Shown here piece after piece: positions 1 through 9,468 of a stretch of DNA of 64,000 nt. The stretch spans positions 62,001-126,000 of the forward strand of contig NZ_JACIJH010000001.1 in assembly GCF_014199295.1 (NCBI RefSeq), written 5' to 3'. This DNA comes from Sphingopyxis panaciterrulae. GTDB lineage: Bacteria; Pseudomonadota; Alphaproteobacteria; Sphingomonadales; Sphingomonadaceae. Made by a program: the position numbers and the translations under genes. Each line of letters begins with the position of its first letter. The stretch's first letter is position 1. The notes below the pieces were generated by a model. The model did not search any database and was not told where the DNA came from. It saw nothing but the letters and a program-made list of their open reading frames with translations.

Positions 1-1466
1 TAATGGTGATACATGTCGAATTGCATCTGCGCGACGACGCGGCCGAAATCGGGCACGAAGCGGCCGAAGACCCCGGCCTCGTTCATCCAGCGCAGCACCG
101 TTTCGGGATCGCGCGGGCTGGTCAGCACGTCGAGGAACAAGTCGTTGGCGCGCGCGATGCGGCGGATCCTGCCGTCGATCAGCTTGGCATCGTGGCGCGC
201 CTGGCGCATCGCCTGCGGATGGATCTCCAGCCCGTACCGGTCGGCGAGCGCAAAGATTTCGAGCAGGCGCACCGGGTCCCGCTGAAAAAAATCGTCGACG
301 GGGAGCGCGAGCCGGCCGCGGTCGAGCACGAAGCCGTTGAGCTTGCCGGGCCGGCGGCGCAGCGTCGGCAGGAAGCGCCGCCCACGCTTCGCCATCTGCT
401 CGTCGAGATGCGCGAGGAAGGTGCCGGTCAGATCGCCGACGCTCTTCGCATGCAGGAAATAGAGCTGCATGAAGCGTTCGACCGCGCTCTTCCCCGGCCG
501 CTCGGCGAACTGCATGCGCTGTGCGATCTCGCGCTGGAAATCGAAGGTCAGCCGGTCCTCGGCGCGCCCGGCGAGGGTGTGGAGGTGGCAGCGCACCGCG
601 AGCAGGAAATTTTCGGCGCGCGCGAACTGCCTGAGTTCGCGCGTCGTGAGCAGCCCCGCGTCGACCAGTTCGGGGACGGTGCGGACGCGGTGGATGAACT
701 TGCCGATCCAGAACAGGGTATGGAGGTCGCGAAGGCCGCCCTTCCCTTCCTTCACATTGGGTTCGACGACATAGCGCGAATCGCCCATCCGTTTATGCCG
801 CTCGTCGCGCTCGGCGAGCTTTTCGGCCACGAAGGCGCGCGCATTGCCCGCGACGACCTCGGCATCGAAGCGCGCCGCCGCCTGGTCGTAGAGGGCCCGG
901 TCGCCCCAGATGAAGCGCGCCTCGACCAGCGCGGTGCGGATGGTCAGGTCGTCCTTTGCGGCGCGGATCATCTCGTCGACCGAGCGCGACGAATGGCCGA
1001 CCTTCAGCCCGAGGTCCCACAAGGTATAGAGCTGCGCCTCGATCACCTGCTCGGTCCAGCTCGTCTGCTTGAACGGGGTGACGAAGCCGATGTCGACGTC
1101 GCTGTGCGGCGCCATCTCGCCGCGGCCGTAGCCGCCGACCGCGATCACCGTGATCCGCTCGCCCGCCGTGCGATTGCTCGCGGGATAGAGGTGATGGGTG
1201 GTGAAGTCGTGGGAGAGGCGGACGATCTGGTCGATCAGGAAAGCGGTCGCATTGGCCGCGAGCCGGCCAGCCGAGGGATGATCGAGCAGGCGGCGCTCGA
1301 TCTCGGCGCGCCCCGCATCGAGCGCCTCCCTGAGCAGCGCCACCACTGCACGCCGCCGCTTTCCCGTGTCGCTCGTCTCGGCCGCGATCTCGTCGAGCCG
1401 TCCCGACAGCGCGCGGCGGTCGATGATCGCGCGGCGATGGTCGAGATGGTCGAACAGGTCGCTCAT
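1..1466 (-). CDS. glnD: [Protein-PII] uridylyltransferase GlnD, N-terminal part (cut by window edge)
   Basis: Bifunctional enzyme that uridylylates and deuridylylates PII signalling proteins, coupling glutamine level to nitrogen metabolism in the cytoplasm. About 488 N-terminal residues are visible. The nucleotidyltransferase signature GGYGRGEMAPHSDVD is at residues 111-125, and a PNVKEGKGGLRDLH segment typical of GlnD follows near residue 225. The visible part ends at MQFDMYHHY, just where the HD hydrolase domain begins, so the HD and ACT domains lie outside the window. The ATG at 1466-1464 overlaps the mutS stop codon as ATGA, suggesting translational coupling. Identification is firm; the C-terminal half cannot be judged. 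Confidence 0.95.
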   Translation of the reverse strand, partial: MSDLFDHLDHRRAIIDRRALSGRLDEIAAETSDTGKRRRAVVALLREALDAGRAEIERRLLDHPSAGRLAANATAFLIDQIVRLSHDFTTHHLYPASNRTAGERITVIAVGGYGRGEMAPHSDVDIGFVTPFKQTSWTEQVIEAQLYTLWDLGLKVGHSSRSVDEMIRAAKDDLTIRTALVEARFIWGDRALYDQAAARFDAEVVAGNARAFVAEKLAERDERHKRMGDSRYVVEPNVKEGKGGLRDLHTLFWIGKFIHRVRTVPELVDAGLLTTRELRQFARAENFLLAVRCHLHTLAGRAEDRLTFDFQREIAQRMQFAERPGKSAVERFMQLYFLHAKSVGDLTGTFLAHLDEQMAKRGRRFLPTLRRRPGKLNGFVLDRGRLALPVDDFFQRDPVRLLEIFALADRYGLEIHPQAMRQARHDAKLIDGRIRRIARANDLFLDVLTSPRDPETVLRWMNEAGVFGRFVPDFGRVVAQMQFDMYHH

Positions 1467-4123
1467 CGCTCTTCGACCAATATCTGCTTGAGCCGATAGA
1501 GTTCGCCCAGCGCCTCGCGCGGCGCCAGCGCGTCGGGGTCGATACCGGCGAGCGCCTCGCGCAGCGCGTCCTTCGCGGCTTCGGGCGCGGCGGCGAGAGT
1601 CGCCGCGAAGAGCGGCAGGTCGTCGAGCCCCGCAGCGAGACCGCCGGTCGCCTCGCGCCCCGCCTCCAGCTTGGCGAGCACCGCCTCGGCGCGCTGGACG
1701 ACCGCGGCGGGCACCCCGGCGAGCCGCGCGACGGCGAGACCGTAGCTGCGGTCGGCGGGCCCCTCGGCAAGCTCGTGCAGCAGCACCAGATCGCCCTGCC
1801 ATTCGCGCGCGCGGACATGGTGGAGCGACAGCGCGCCCAGCGTTTCGGCGAGCCGGGTGAGCTCGTGATAATGGGTCGCGAACAGGCAGCGGCAGCGATT
1901 GACCTCGTGCACCGCCTCGACCACCGACCAGGCGAGCGCGAGCCCGTCGTAGGTCGAGGTGCCGCGCCCGACCTCGTCGAGGATCACGAAGCTGTTCGGC
2001 GTCGCCTGCGCGAGGATCGCCGCAGTCTCGACCATCTCGACCATGAAGGTCGAGCGCCCCCGCGCGAGATTGTCGCTCGCGCCGACGCGGCTGAACAGCC
2101 GGTCGACCAGCCCGAGCTTCGCCGACGCGGCGGGGACGAAGGCGCCCGCCTGCGCGAGCACGACGATCAGCGCGTTCTGGCGCAGGAAGGTCGACTTGCC
2201 GCCCATGTTCGGACCCGTCACGAGCCACAGCCGGTCGTCGGGCGATAGCGCGACGTCGTTGGGCACGAAGCGCTCGCCGCCCTTCGCCAGCGCCGCCTCG
2301 ACCACCGGGTGGCGACCGCCGGCCACGTCGAGGCATGGCGCGTCGGCGATATCGGGGCGGCACCAATTGTGGCTCATCGCATGGTCGGCGAGCGCGGCGG
2401 CGACGTCGATCCGCGCGAGCACGTCGCAGCTCGCGGCGATCGCCTCGCGCCGCGCCACCGCCTGATCGGTGAGCGTTTCGAGGTGCGCCGCCTCGGCGGC
2501 GAGCGCGTGGACGCCCGCCTGCGTCACCCGGCTTGCCGCCTCGTGCAGGTCGGACGAATTGAAACGCACCGCCCCGGCGAGCGTCTGGCGATGGGTGAAA
2601 CCCGATTCGGGCGCCATCAGCGCGTCGGCATGTTTCGCGGGTACCTCGACATGATAGCCGAGCACGCCATTGTGGCGGATCTTGAGCGCGGCGATGCCGG
2701 TGCGTGCGCGATAGTCCGCCTCGAGCGCCGCGATCGCCTTGCGCCCGTCGCGCGCGGTCTCGCGCAGCGCGTCAAGCGCGGCGTCATGACCCTCGGCGAT
2801 ATAACCGCCCTGCGCCGCGTCGACCGGCGGGGTTTCGATCAGCGCGCGCGTCAGTTCATCGACGAGCGCACCATGGCCGTCGAGGCCGGGGAGCAGCCGT
2901 GCGAGCAGGGGCGGCAGGTCGGCGCGGCGCGCGAGCCGTTCGCGCAACAGCCGCGCCCCGCCGAGCGCGTCGCGAAGCTGCGCCAGATCGCGCGGGCCGC
3001 CGCGTCCCGCAACGAGGCGGCCAAGCGCGCGGCCCGCATCGGGGAGCGCCCGCAGTTCGCCACGCAGTTCGCCGCGCCACAGCGCGTCGCGGGCGAGTGC
3101 GTCGACAAGATCGAGACGATCGAGGATCGCGTCCCGGTCGGTGAGCGGACTCGCAAGGTCGTCGGCGAGCAGCCGCGCGCCCGCCGCGGTGACGGTGCGG
3201 TCGATCGTCGCGAGCAGACTGCCCTCGCGCGTCCCCGCCATGGTGCGAACGAGCTCGAGGCTTTCGCGCGTTGCGGCGTCGATCGCCATCCGCCCCGAGG
3301 CCGAGACACGCAGCGGCGGCTGGAGGAACACGGCGCCGCCGGTGCCGACATGGTCGAGATAGGCGGCGATCGCGCCCATCGCCGCCACCTCGCCGCGCGT
3401 GAAGGCGCCGAAGCCGTCGAGCGTGCGGACCCCGAATAGCGTTTCGAGCCGCTTCTGCCCGGCGCCGCTCGAAAAATCGCCCTGCGGGCGCCGCACCACC
3501 TGCCGCGCGGTCCAGGCGGGAAGATCGTCCGCCGCCTCGCTGACCAGCAATTCGGAGGGGGCGAGCCGCGCCAGCTCGGCATCGACCTGCTCGGGCCGCA
3601 CCGCGACGACCTCGAAGCGCCCGGTCGAGATGTCGGCGGCGGCGATCGCGACCTCGGTCTCGCTGCCCACCGCGGCGAGCGCCGCAAGGCGGTTGGCGCT
3701 ACGCCCTTCGAGCAAAGCCTCCTCGGTCAGCGTCCCCGCCGTGACGAAGCGGACGATGTCGCGCGCGACGAGCGCCTTCGACCCGCCGCGCGCCTTCGCC
3801 TCCGCCGGGGTCTCGACCTGTTCGGCGATCGCGACGCGGTGCCCCGCCTTGATGAGGCGCGCAAGATAGGCTTCGGCCGAATGGACGGGCACGCCGCACA
3901 TCGGCACCGGCTGTCCGTCATGCTCGCCGCGCGCGGTCAGCGCGATGTCGAGCGTCGCGGCAGCCGCCTTCGCATCGTCGAAGAACAGCTCGAAGAAGTC
4001 GCCCATGCGATAGAAGAGCAGACAATCGCCCGCGCGCTCCTTCAGCGTCCAATATTGCGCCATCATCGGCGTCGCGGCAGGCGCGGCGTTGCTGTTCGCG
4101 GGTTTCGGAGCGGTGGCGGGCAT
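1463..4123 (-). CDS. mutS: DNA mismatch repair protein MutS
   Basis: Recognises base mismatches and small loops and starts methyl-independent or methyl-directed repair with MutL. With this start it has 886 residues, normal for the family. The mismatch-reading Phe-X-Glu motif is at residues 43-45 (GDFFELF). The ATPase Walker A GPNMGGKST is near 637-645 and the Walker B/D-loop region ILDEVGRGTSTYDG follows near 715. I chose the ATG at 4123 because AGGGG lies just upstream and the E. coli-like segment begins soon after. The frame stays open to an ATG at 4192 (909 residues) that has no clear ribosome-binding site. The stop codon overlaps the glnD start by 4 nt. Confidence 0.96.
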   Translation of the reverse strand: MPATAPKPANSNAAPAATPMMAQYWTLKERAGDCLLFYRMGDFFELFFDDAKAAAATLDIALTARGEHDGQPVPMCGVPVHSAEAYLARLIKAGHRVAIAEQVETPAEAKARGGSKALVARDIVRFVTAGTLTEEALLEGRSANRLAALAAVGSETEVAIAAADISTGRFEVVAVRPEQVDAELARLAPSELLVSEAADDLPAWTARQVVRRPQGDFSSGAGQKRLETLFGVRTLDGFGAFTRGEVAAMGAIAAYLDHVGTGGAVFLQPPLRVSASGRMAIDAATRESLELVRTMAGTREGSLLATIDRTVTAAGARLLADDLASPLTDRDAILDRLDLVDALARDALWRGELRGELRALPDAGRALGRLVAGRGGPRDLAQLRDALGGARLLRERLARRADLPPLLARLLPGLDGHGALVDELTRALIETPPVDAAQGGYIAEGHDAALDALRETARDGRKAIAALEADYRARTGIAALKIRHNGVLGYHVEVPAKHADALMAPESGFTHRQTLAGAVRFNSSDLHEAASRVTQAGVHALAAEAAHLETLTDQAVARREAIAASCDVLARIDVAAALADHAMSHNWCRPDIADAPCLDVAGGRHPVVEAALAKGGERFVPNDVALSPDDRLWLVTGPNMGGKSTFLRQNALIVVLAQAGAFVPAASAKLGLVDRLFSRVGASDNLARGRSTFMVEMVETAAILAQATPNSFVILDEVGRGTSTYDGLALAWSVVEAVHEVNRCRCLFATHYHELTRLAETLGALSLHHVRAREWQGDLVLLHELAEGPADRSYGLAVARLAGVPAAVVQRAEAVLAKLEAGREATGGLAAGLDDLPLFAATLAAAPEAAKDALREALAGIDPDALAPREALGELYRLKQILVEER

Positions 4124-4204
4124 CCGCCCCTGCTTAGTGATTGGAGGCGGCATGGCAAGGCCGGCGGACGCGGCTTTGCAATCATCTGCCATCCAACATT
4201 GCCG

Positions 4205-4233
4205 GTTACATTTTCGCGAGGCGGCGCTAGGGG
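4205..4233 (+). promoter_or_regulatory. Candidate maeB promoter
   Basis: GTTACA (4205-4210) and TAGGGG (4228-4233) are separated by 17 bp, 45 bp upstream of the maeB start. The same -35/-10 shape recurs before rpsL, tuf, adk and rho in this window. It is a pattern-based inference. Confidence 0.4.
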
Positions 4234-4278
4234 AAACACTCGGGCGCGCATCTTGTGGATATTTCGAGAGGACAAAGA

Positions 4279-6543
4279 ATGGACAGCGGCAGCAAGGTGC
4301 AATTTTCCGACCGCGAGGCGCTGCTTTATCACAGCTACGGCCGCCCCGGGAAAATCGAGATCATCGCGTCGAAGCCGATGGCGACGCAGCGCGACCTCTC
4401 CCTCGCCTATTCGCCCGGCGTCGCGGTGCCGGTGAAGGCGATCGCCGACGATCCCGCCACCGCCTATGACTATACCGCCAAGGGCAATCTGGTCGCCGTC
4501 ATATCGAACGGCACCGCGATCCTGGGCCTCGGCAATCTGGGGGCGCTCGCCTCCAAGCCGGTGATGGAAGGCAAGGCGGTGCTGTTCAAGCGCTTCGCCG
4601 ACGTCGACTCGATCGACCTCGAGGTTAAGACCGAGGACCCGCAGGCCTTCATCGACGCGGTCGAACTGCTCGAGCCGAGCTTCGGCGGCATCAACCTGGA
4701 GGATATCGCCGCGCCCAACTGCTTCATCATCGAGGCGGCGCTGAAGGAACGGATGAACATCCCCGTCTTTCACGACGACCAGCACGGCACCGCGATCATC
4801 ACCGCCGCCGGGCTGATCAATGCGTGCCACCTGACCGGGCGCGACCTCAAGGATATCCGCGTCGTCGTCAACGGCGCCGGCGCGGCGGCGATCGCCTGCA
4901 CCGAGCTGATCAAGGCGATGGGCGTTCCGCACGACCATGTCATCATGTGCGACCGCAAGGGCACCATCTATCAGGGCCGCACCGAGGGCATGGACCAGTG
5001 GAAATCGGCGCACGCCGTGCCGACCGAGGCACGCAACCTGACCGAGGCGCTGAAGGGCGCCGACGTCTTCCTCGGCCTGTCCGCCGCTGGCGCACTCAAG
5101 CCCGAGATGGTCAAGGAGATGGCGCCGGCGCCGATCATCTTCGCGATGGCCAACCCCGACCCCGAAATCTCCCCGCCCGACGCGCGCGCCGCGCGGCCCG
5201 ATGCGATCATCGCCACCGGGCGTTCGGACTATCCGAACCAGGTCAACAACGTGCTGTGCTTCCCCTTCATCTTCCGCGGCGCGCTCGACGTCCGGGCGAC
5301 CGCGATCAACGAGGAGATGAAGATCGCCGCCGCGAACGCGATCGCCGAGCTCGCGCGCCAGCAGGTGCCCGAGGAAGTCGCCGCCGCCTATGGCGGGCGC
5401 GCATCGAGCTTCGGCCCCGAATATATCATCCCCTCGCCCTTCGACCCGCGGCTGATGGAGATCGTCCCCGCAGCGGTGGCCAAGGCGGCGACCGAGTCGG
5501 GGGTCGCGCAGCGGCCGGTCACCGACATGGCGGCCTATCGCACCAGCCTGCGCGCACGGCTCAATCCGACGACGTCGGTGCTGACGCTCGCCTATGAGGC
5601 GGCGCGCAAGAATCCGAAGCGCGTCGTCTTTGCCGAGGGCGAGGAGGAGGTGGTGCTGCGCGCCGCGATCCAGTTCCGCGACGGCGGCTATGGCATCCCC
5701 GTGCTCGTCGGACGCGAGGGGCTGCACGACAAGTTGCGCGACATGGGCGTCCCCGATGCCGAGAGTTTCGAGGTCCACAACAGCGTCAATTCGCCGCATG
5801 TGCCCGAGATGGTCGAGATTCTCTACAAGCGGCTGCAGCGGCGCGGCTATCTGCGCCGCGACTGCGAGCGCATGGTCAACCGCGACCGCAACATCTTCGG
5901 CTCGCTGCTGCTGAAGCTGGGGCTGGGCGACGCGATGATCACCGGCGTCACCCGCACCTATGCGCAGACGATGCGCGAGGTACGCCGCGTGATCGACCAT
6001 GCCGAGGGCAAGACGCCGTTCGGCATGCATATCTGGGTCGGGCAGCAGCAGACGATCTTCATCGCCGATTCGACCGTGAACGAGCGCCCATCGGCCGAGA
6101 TGCTCGCCGACATCGCCGAGCGCACGGCGCAGGTCGCGCGCCGCATGGGGCATGAGCCGCGCGTCGCCTTCCTGTCCTATTCGACCTTCGGTAATCCGCC
6201 GGGATCATGGCTCGGCAATATCCGCGACGCCGTCCATATCCTCGACGAGCGCCAGCCCGAGTTCGAATATGAAGGCGAAATGGCGCCCGACGTCGCGCTC
6301 AACGAAAAGCTGATGAAAAGCTATCCCTTCTGCCGCCTGTCGGGGCCGGCCAATGTCCTGATCATGCCGGGGCTGCAATCGGCGAACCTGTCGGCGAAGC
6401 TGCTACGCGAACTGAGCGACGGCGCGGTGATCGGGCCGGTGCTCGTCGGCATGGAAAAGCCGGTTCAGGTCGCGACCATGGCGTCGCCGGCCTCGGATCT
6501 GGTGACGCTCGCCGTGCTCGCGGCGGGCGGGATCACGGGATAG
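4279..6543 (+). CDS. maeB: NADP-dependent malic enzyme with C-terminal phosphotransacetylase-like domain
   Basis: Oxidatively decarboxylates malate to pyruvate, producing NADPH; a cytoplasmic anaplerotic enzyme. It has 754 residues, the length of the two-domain MaeB type. The malic enzyme part covers about residues 1-425, with the FHDDQHGTA motif near 160 and a nucleotide-binding GAGAAA loop near 205. The rest is a phosphate acetyl/butyryl-transferase-like domain, usually regulatory. I chose the ATG at 4279 because GAGAGGA stands 7 nt upstream; an in-frame ATG at 4255 lacks this. It is divergent from mutS and convergent with bamE. Confidence 0.95.
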   Translation: MDSGSKVQFSDREALLYHSYGRPGKIEIIASKPMATQRDLSLAYSPGVAVPVKAIADDPATAYDYTAKGNLVAVISNGTAILGLGNLGALASKPVMEGKAVLFKRFADVDSIDLEVKTEDPQAFIDAVELLEPSFGGINLEDIAAPNCFIIEAALKERMNIPVFHDDQHGTAIITAAGLINACHLTGRDLKDIRVVVNGAGAAAIACTELIKAMGVPHDHVIMCDRKGTIYQGRTEGMDQWKSAHAVPTEARNLTEALKGADVFLGLSAAGALKPEMVKEMAPAPIIFAMANPDPEISPPDARAARPDAIIATGRSDYPNQVNNVLCFPFIFRGALDVRATAINEEMKIAAANAIAELARQQVPEEVAAAYGGRASSFGPEYIIPSPFDPRLMEIVPAAVAKAATESGVAQRPVTDMAAYRTSLRARLNPTTSVLTLAYEAARKNPKRVVFAEGEEEVVLRAAIQFRDGGYGIPVLVGREGLHDKLRDMGVPDAESFEVHNSVNSPHVPEMVEILYKRLQRRGYLRRDCERMVNRDRNIFGSLLLKLGLGDAMITGVTRTYAQTMREVRRVIDHAEGKTPFGMHIWVGQQQTIFIADSTVNERPSAEMLADIAERTAQVARRMGHEPRVAFLSYSTFGNPPGSWLGNIRDAVHILDERQPEFEYEGEMAPDVALNEKLMKSYPFCRLSGPANVLIMPGLQSANLSAKLLRELSDGAVIGPVLVGMEKPVQVATMASPASDLVTLAVLAAGGITG

Positions 6544-6586
6544 AGGAAAGCCGGGCCGTCGCCTCTGCGAAAGCGGGGCGGCGCGC

Positions 6587-7096
6587 CTACGGCCCGGTGT
6601 TGCCGCCCTGCGGTCCGCCCATGCCGGCAGCACCGACCGCGCCGATATTGCCGAAGATATCGTCGAAGAAGCTGCGGTCGCGGCCGAGGGTCGGCGTCTT
6701 GTCGCCTTCGGGGTTGATCTTGCTCACCAATTCGAGCCCGGTCCGGTCGACGGCGGCGACATTGCCCTGCGCGTCGAAGCGGATGCGCAGCACCTGCTGC
6801 GACACCGGCCGCGGATCGGCGAAGGCGAGTTGCCGCGTCTCGCGCGACAGATAATAATATTCATTGTCGCTGAACTGGCTGACGAAGCTCGGGTGGCCGA
6901 GCGTCTTTTCGACCGATTCGCGGTTGTCGACGCCCGGCGTGATCGCCTGCGTCAGCACCGGGTCGACGACATAGCCCTGCCGTCCGCGGAGCTGGCTGCA
7001 TCCGCCGAGCACCAGCAGGGCGATCATCCCGGCCCCGAGCAGGCGCAGGCGCGCAGGCGGCGTGGGGGCGAAAACGGCGGGCTTGGCAATCGGCAT
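6587..7096 (-). CDS. bamE: Outer membrane protein assembly lipoprotein BamE (SmpA/OmlA family)
   Basis: A small lipoprotein of the BAM complex that inserts beta-barrel proteins into the outer membrane. It has 169 residues. A hydrophobic signal segment ends in the lipobox LGGC, with Cys33 as the lipidated residue. The GYVVDP, VDNRESVEKTLGHPS and YYLSRETRQLAF segments match the SmpA/OmlA fold. The C-terminus is a Gly/Pro-rich tail. The ATG at 7096 has GGAG 8 nt upstream. The 204-bp gap to the next, divergent gene holds its promoter; TTGTGC and TTAAGA 17 bp apart are candidates. Confidence 0.9.
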   Translation of the reverse strand: MPIAKPAVFAPTPPARLRLLGAGMIALLVLGGCSQLRGRQGYVVDPVLTQAITPGVDNRESVEKTLGHPSFVSQFSDNEYYYLSRETRQLAFADPRPVSQQVLRIRFDAQGNVAAVDRTGLELVSKINPEGDKTPTLGRDRSFFDDIFGNIGAVGAAGMGGPQGGNTGP

Positions 7097-7300
7097 CAAA
7101 TTATCTCCGGCGCGCAGGCCCTGCCTGGCCTCACCCGGCCGCCCGCCCCGGCGGCCGGCAGCAGACGGCTGCGCTTGTGTCTGGCGCCTCTTAACCGCAA
7201 GCGGGCGGGGGGCACAAGCCGCTTGTGGCGAGGCGAAGCTTGCTGGAAGCTGACCCGACTCCCCCTTTTCGCCGCGCGCAATTGCGCCTAAGCGGGCGGC

Positions 7301-7831
7301 ATGATTTCGCTGCGCAAGCTGTTTCGCCCCGGCCCCGATCCGCGCGAGGCGCGCCGCCCGCTGTGGCAGGCGGTCGTCGCGACCGCGCGCGCGCCGCATT
7401 GGTATGAGGCGGGCGGGGTTCCCGACACGCTCGACGGACGGTTCGACATGGTCTGCCTGATCCTCGCGCTCGTCCTCCACCGCATCGACGACGATCCCGT
7501 GCAGGCGGTCGCAGCGGTAGAGCTTACCGAGTTGTTCGTTGCGGACATGGATGGGCAGATTCGCCAGATCGGCTTTGGCGACATGGTGGTCGGCAAGCAG
7601 ATCGGGCGGATGGTCGGCGCGCTCGGCGGCCGGCTGGGCGCCTATCGCGCCGCCGATGGATCGGACGCGCTGCGTGAGGCGCTGGTGCGCAACCTGTGGC
7701 GCGGGCAGGCGCCGGCGGACGCGGCGCTCGCGCATGCGATGGCCGAGGTCGCGGCGCTGCGCGGCGCCTTGGCCGCGATGCCGGTCGTCGACCTGATCGC
7801 CGCCGACCGCCTGCCGGGGCGGCCGGCGTGA
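7301..7831 (+). CDS. Ubiquinol-cytochrome c chaperone family protein (Cbp3-like)
   Basis: The 176-residue protein matches the family of mitochondrial Cbp3, which helps assemble the cytochrome bc1 complex; the bacterial members are presumed to act likewise. Visible support is the overall composition, the W-Y-E-A-G-G-V-P-D-T-L-D-G-R-F-D segment near residue 35, and the conserved helical middle containing LVLHRI and GDMVVGKQI. No signal peptide or membrane segment is seen. The stop overlaps the next gene's GTG start as GTGA, so the two are probably translated together, a pairing common in alphaproteobacteria. Confidence 0.8.
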   Translation: MISLRKLFRPGPDPREARRPLWQAVVATARAPHWYEAGGVPDTLDGRFDMVCLILALVLHRIDDDPVQAVAAVELTELFVADMDGQIRQIGFGDMVVGKQIGRMVGALGGRLGAYRAADGSDALREALVRNLWRGQAPADAALAHAMAEVAALRGALAAMPVVDLIAADRLPGRPA

Positions 7832-8355
7832 ACGTGGCCGAATTTCCTCATGTGGTGACGCTGGCGGAGGCGGCGCAGGGACGGCGAATCGCGCTGGAGG
7901 CCGACGCCGATGCCCGTGCGCGGATCGCCCGGCGACTCGACCTGGTGGCGCTCGACCGCTTCACCGTCGCGGCCGAGGTGCGCGCGGTCGCGGGCGGGAT
8001 CGCCGCAACGGGCCGGATCGAGGCCGACGTGGTCCAGAGTTGCGCCGCGACCAGCCTTCCGGTTCCCGCCGCCGTCGCCGAGGATTTCGACCTGCGCTTC
8101 CTGCGCGACGCGATGCCCGTGACGGAGGCGGAGGAAGAAGTCGAGATCGACAGCGCCGATTGCGACATATTGCCGCTGGAAGGCGATCGCGCCGACCTGG
8201 GCGAGGCGGCGGTACAGACGCTGTCGCTGGCACTCGACCCTTTTCCGCGCCACCCCGACGCCGACCGCATTCTGGTCGAAAAGGGCGTGCTCAGCGAGGA
8301 GCAGGCGGGGCCGTTTGCGGCACTCGCCAAGCTGCGCGGCAAGTCAGGCAGTTAG
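7828..8355 (+). CDS. YceD/DUF177 family protein
   Basis: A 175-residue acidic protein of the YceD family, which in many bacteria is encoded next to rpmF (ribosomal protein L32) and linked to 23S rRNA maturation. Here rpmF does not follow. The family core is visible: a Cys-containing V-V-Q-S-C-A-A-T segment near residue 70, then an acidic stretch and the D-L-G-E-A-A-V-Q-T-L-S-L-A-L-D-P-F-P-R-H-P segment. The start is GTG at 7828, overlapping the upstream stop codon; a second in-frame GTG is at 7834. The role is known only in outline. Confidence 0.75.
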   Translation: MNVAEFPHVVTLAEAAQGRRIALEADADARARIARRLDLVALDRFTVAAEVRAVAGGIAATGRIEADVVQSCAATSLPVPAAVAEDFDLRFLRDAMPVTEAEEEVEIDSADCDILPLEGDRADLGEAAVQTLSLALDPFPRHPDADRILVEKGVLSEEQAGPFAALAKLRGKSGS

Positions 8356-8382
8356 GACGGATCGACGTTCAGCTCGGGCGGC

Positions 8383-8556
8383 CTGCGTTAAATCGGCATC
8401 ACCCTTCCCCGTTCGCCCCCGCTTTCGCAGGGGCGGGCTCCGAGCTTGTCGAAGGGCTGTTCTTTCCTTGCGACGCCGAAAAGAAAGAACGGTGCTTCGA
8501 CAAGCTCAGCACGAACGGAAGAAAGGGTGATGCAGATTGAATGCACGGCGCTCTAG
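8383..8556. repeat. Dispersed palindromic repeat, family A copy 1
   Basis: Lies in the 330-bp gap between the YceD gene and the SRPBCC gene, and is the main content of that gap. It has outer arms ending in GGCATCACCC and GGGTGATGCAG, and inner arms GAGCTTGTCGAAG and CTTCGACAAGCTC. Related copies are at 49926-50078, 52134-52299 and 61500-61655. After it, GAAACAAGTTCAGGGTGACG at 8634-8653 resembles another short motif seen again near 61695. Confidence 0.85.
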
Positions 8557-8685
8557 TCGCCTGGACCTGCAGTTCATCGGCCTGTTCTCTCGGCCAGCGC
8601 AGTGCTTCGTTCGAGAGCAGGCCATGGATGCTGAAACAAGTTCAGGGTGACGATTACCAATGCCGCGAACTTCGTTTCCACTATA

Positions 8686-9372
8686 CTAGGGTTCTTCGTC
8701 GGGTTCGGGCGCCGCATCGCCACCCGTCGCGCCATCGTCCCGGATGAGGTCGGCCATCGCGTCGTCGAGGTTCGAGTCCGGCCTGGCCGGCCCGGCAGCT
8801 TCATTCCCGGATTCATCCTCCCCCGCCACCGACAGCGCGCCGCCGAGCGCCTTGGCGAGCCCGACGAGCTGTTCGCCGAGCACGCGATCGACTGCGGGCG
8901 CGATCTCGGCGACCTTGAAGCGCATATAACCGCCGACGACGTAGTCGAAGCGGATCGCAGCGCCGGCATCGGTGGGTTTGATCTGGATCGTCAGCGTGCC
9001 CGTGACCGCCTCGCCCTGCAGCGGGCCGAAGGCGCCCGACAGGCGCATCATGGCGTTCGGCTGCGCGAAGAGGATGCGCGCATGCTGGACGCTGCCCATG
9101 CCCGCGACACCGGGCAGTTTCTCGCAGAAACAGCCGCCCGCCTGCGAATCGAGCCAGAAGTTCGCCGCATCGCCCGACCAGCTATGCTCGGCCGACCACC
9201 ATTTGTCGGGGGTGCGCAGCATCGCCCACACATCCTCGGGCGCCGCGGCGACCTGCGCCGTGTGGGCGACGGTGAAGCCGATGTCGCTCTGGTCGATGAC
9301 CTTGGCCTGCACCGGAGCCGCGAACAATGCGGTCGCCAGCGCCGCTCCGGCAAAACAGCCCTTACGCTTCAT
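8686..9372 (-). CDS. Exported SRPBCC-fold protein of unknown function
   Basis: A 228-residue protein with a Sec signal peptide (hydrophobic core A-A-L-A-T-A-L-F, cleavage probably after VQA near residue 23). The mature part has the START/SRPBCC ligand-binding pattern: AAAPEDVWAMLRTPDKWW near residue 44 and later FGPLQGEAVTGTLTIQI and IRFDYVVGGYM segments. The C-terminal 40 residues are acidic and low-complexity. The ATG at 9372 has a strong GGAAGGAAG ribosome-binding site; an upstream in-frame ATG at 9444 does not. The ligand is unknown. It stands alone on the minus strand beyond the sigma-factor operon. Confidence 0.7.
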   Translation of the reverse strand: MKRKGCFAGAALATALFAAPVQAKVIDQSDIGFTVAHTAQVAAAPEDVWAMLRTPDKWWSAEHSWSGDAANFWLDSQAGGCFCEKLPGVAGMGSVQHARILFAQPNAMMRLSGAFGPLQGEAVTGTLTIQIKPTDAGAAIRFDYVVGGYMRFKVAEIAPAVDRVLGEQLVGLAKALGGALSVAGEDESGNEAAGPARPDSNLDDAMADLIRDDGATGGDAAPEPDEEP

Positions 9373-9468
9373 CTTCCTTCCCCCGCCCCCGGCCGCGCCC
9401 ACGCGAATCCCACGCAGGCTTGCACCGCCATAGGGCGTTTTCAAGCGGGGTGATAGCGCGGCAGGAGG

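Noticed and set aside
3..1499. 498-codon open frame on the plus strand at the left edge
   Set aside because: Antisense to glnD, which shows the nucleotidyltransferase signature.
4124..4192. Upstream start for mutS giving 909 residues
   Set aside because: The extra 23 residues lack similarity to MutS starts and the ATG at 4192 has no ribosome-binding site; kept only as an alternative.
4063..6153. 696-codon open frame antisense to maeB
   Set aside because: Encodes a low-complexity Arg/Asp/Gly/His-rich product typical of antisense frames in high-GC genes; maeB has clear domains and a ribosome-binding site.
8356..8685. Possible small gene between YceD and SRPBCC genes
   Set aside because: Open frames there lie across the repeat and have no ribosome-binding site or family match.
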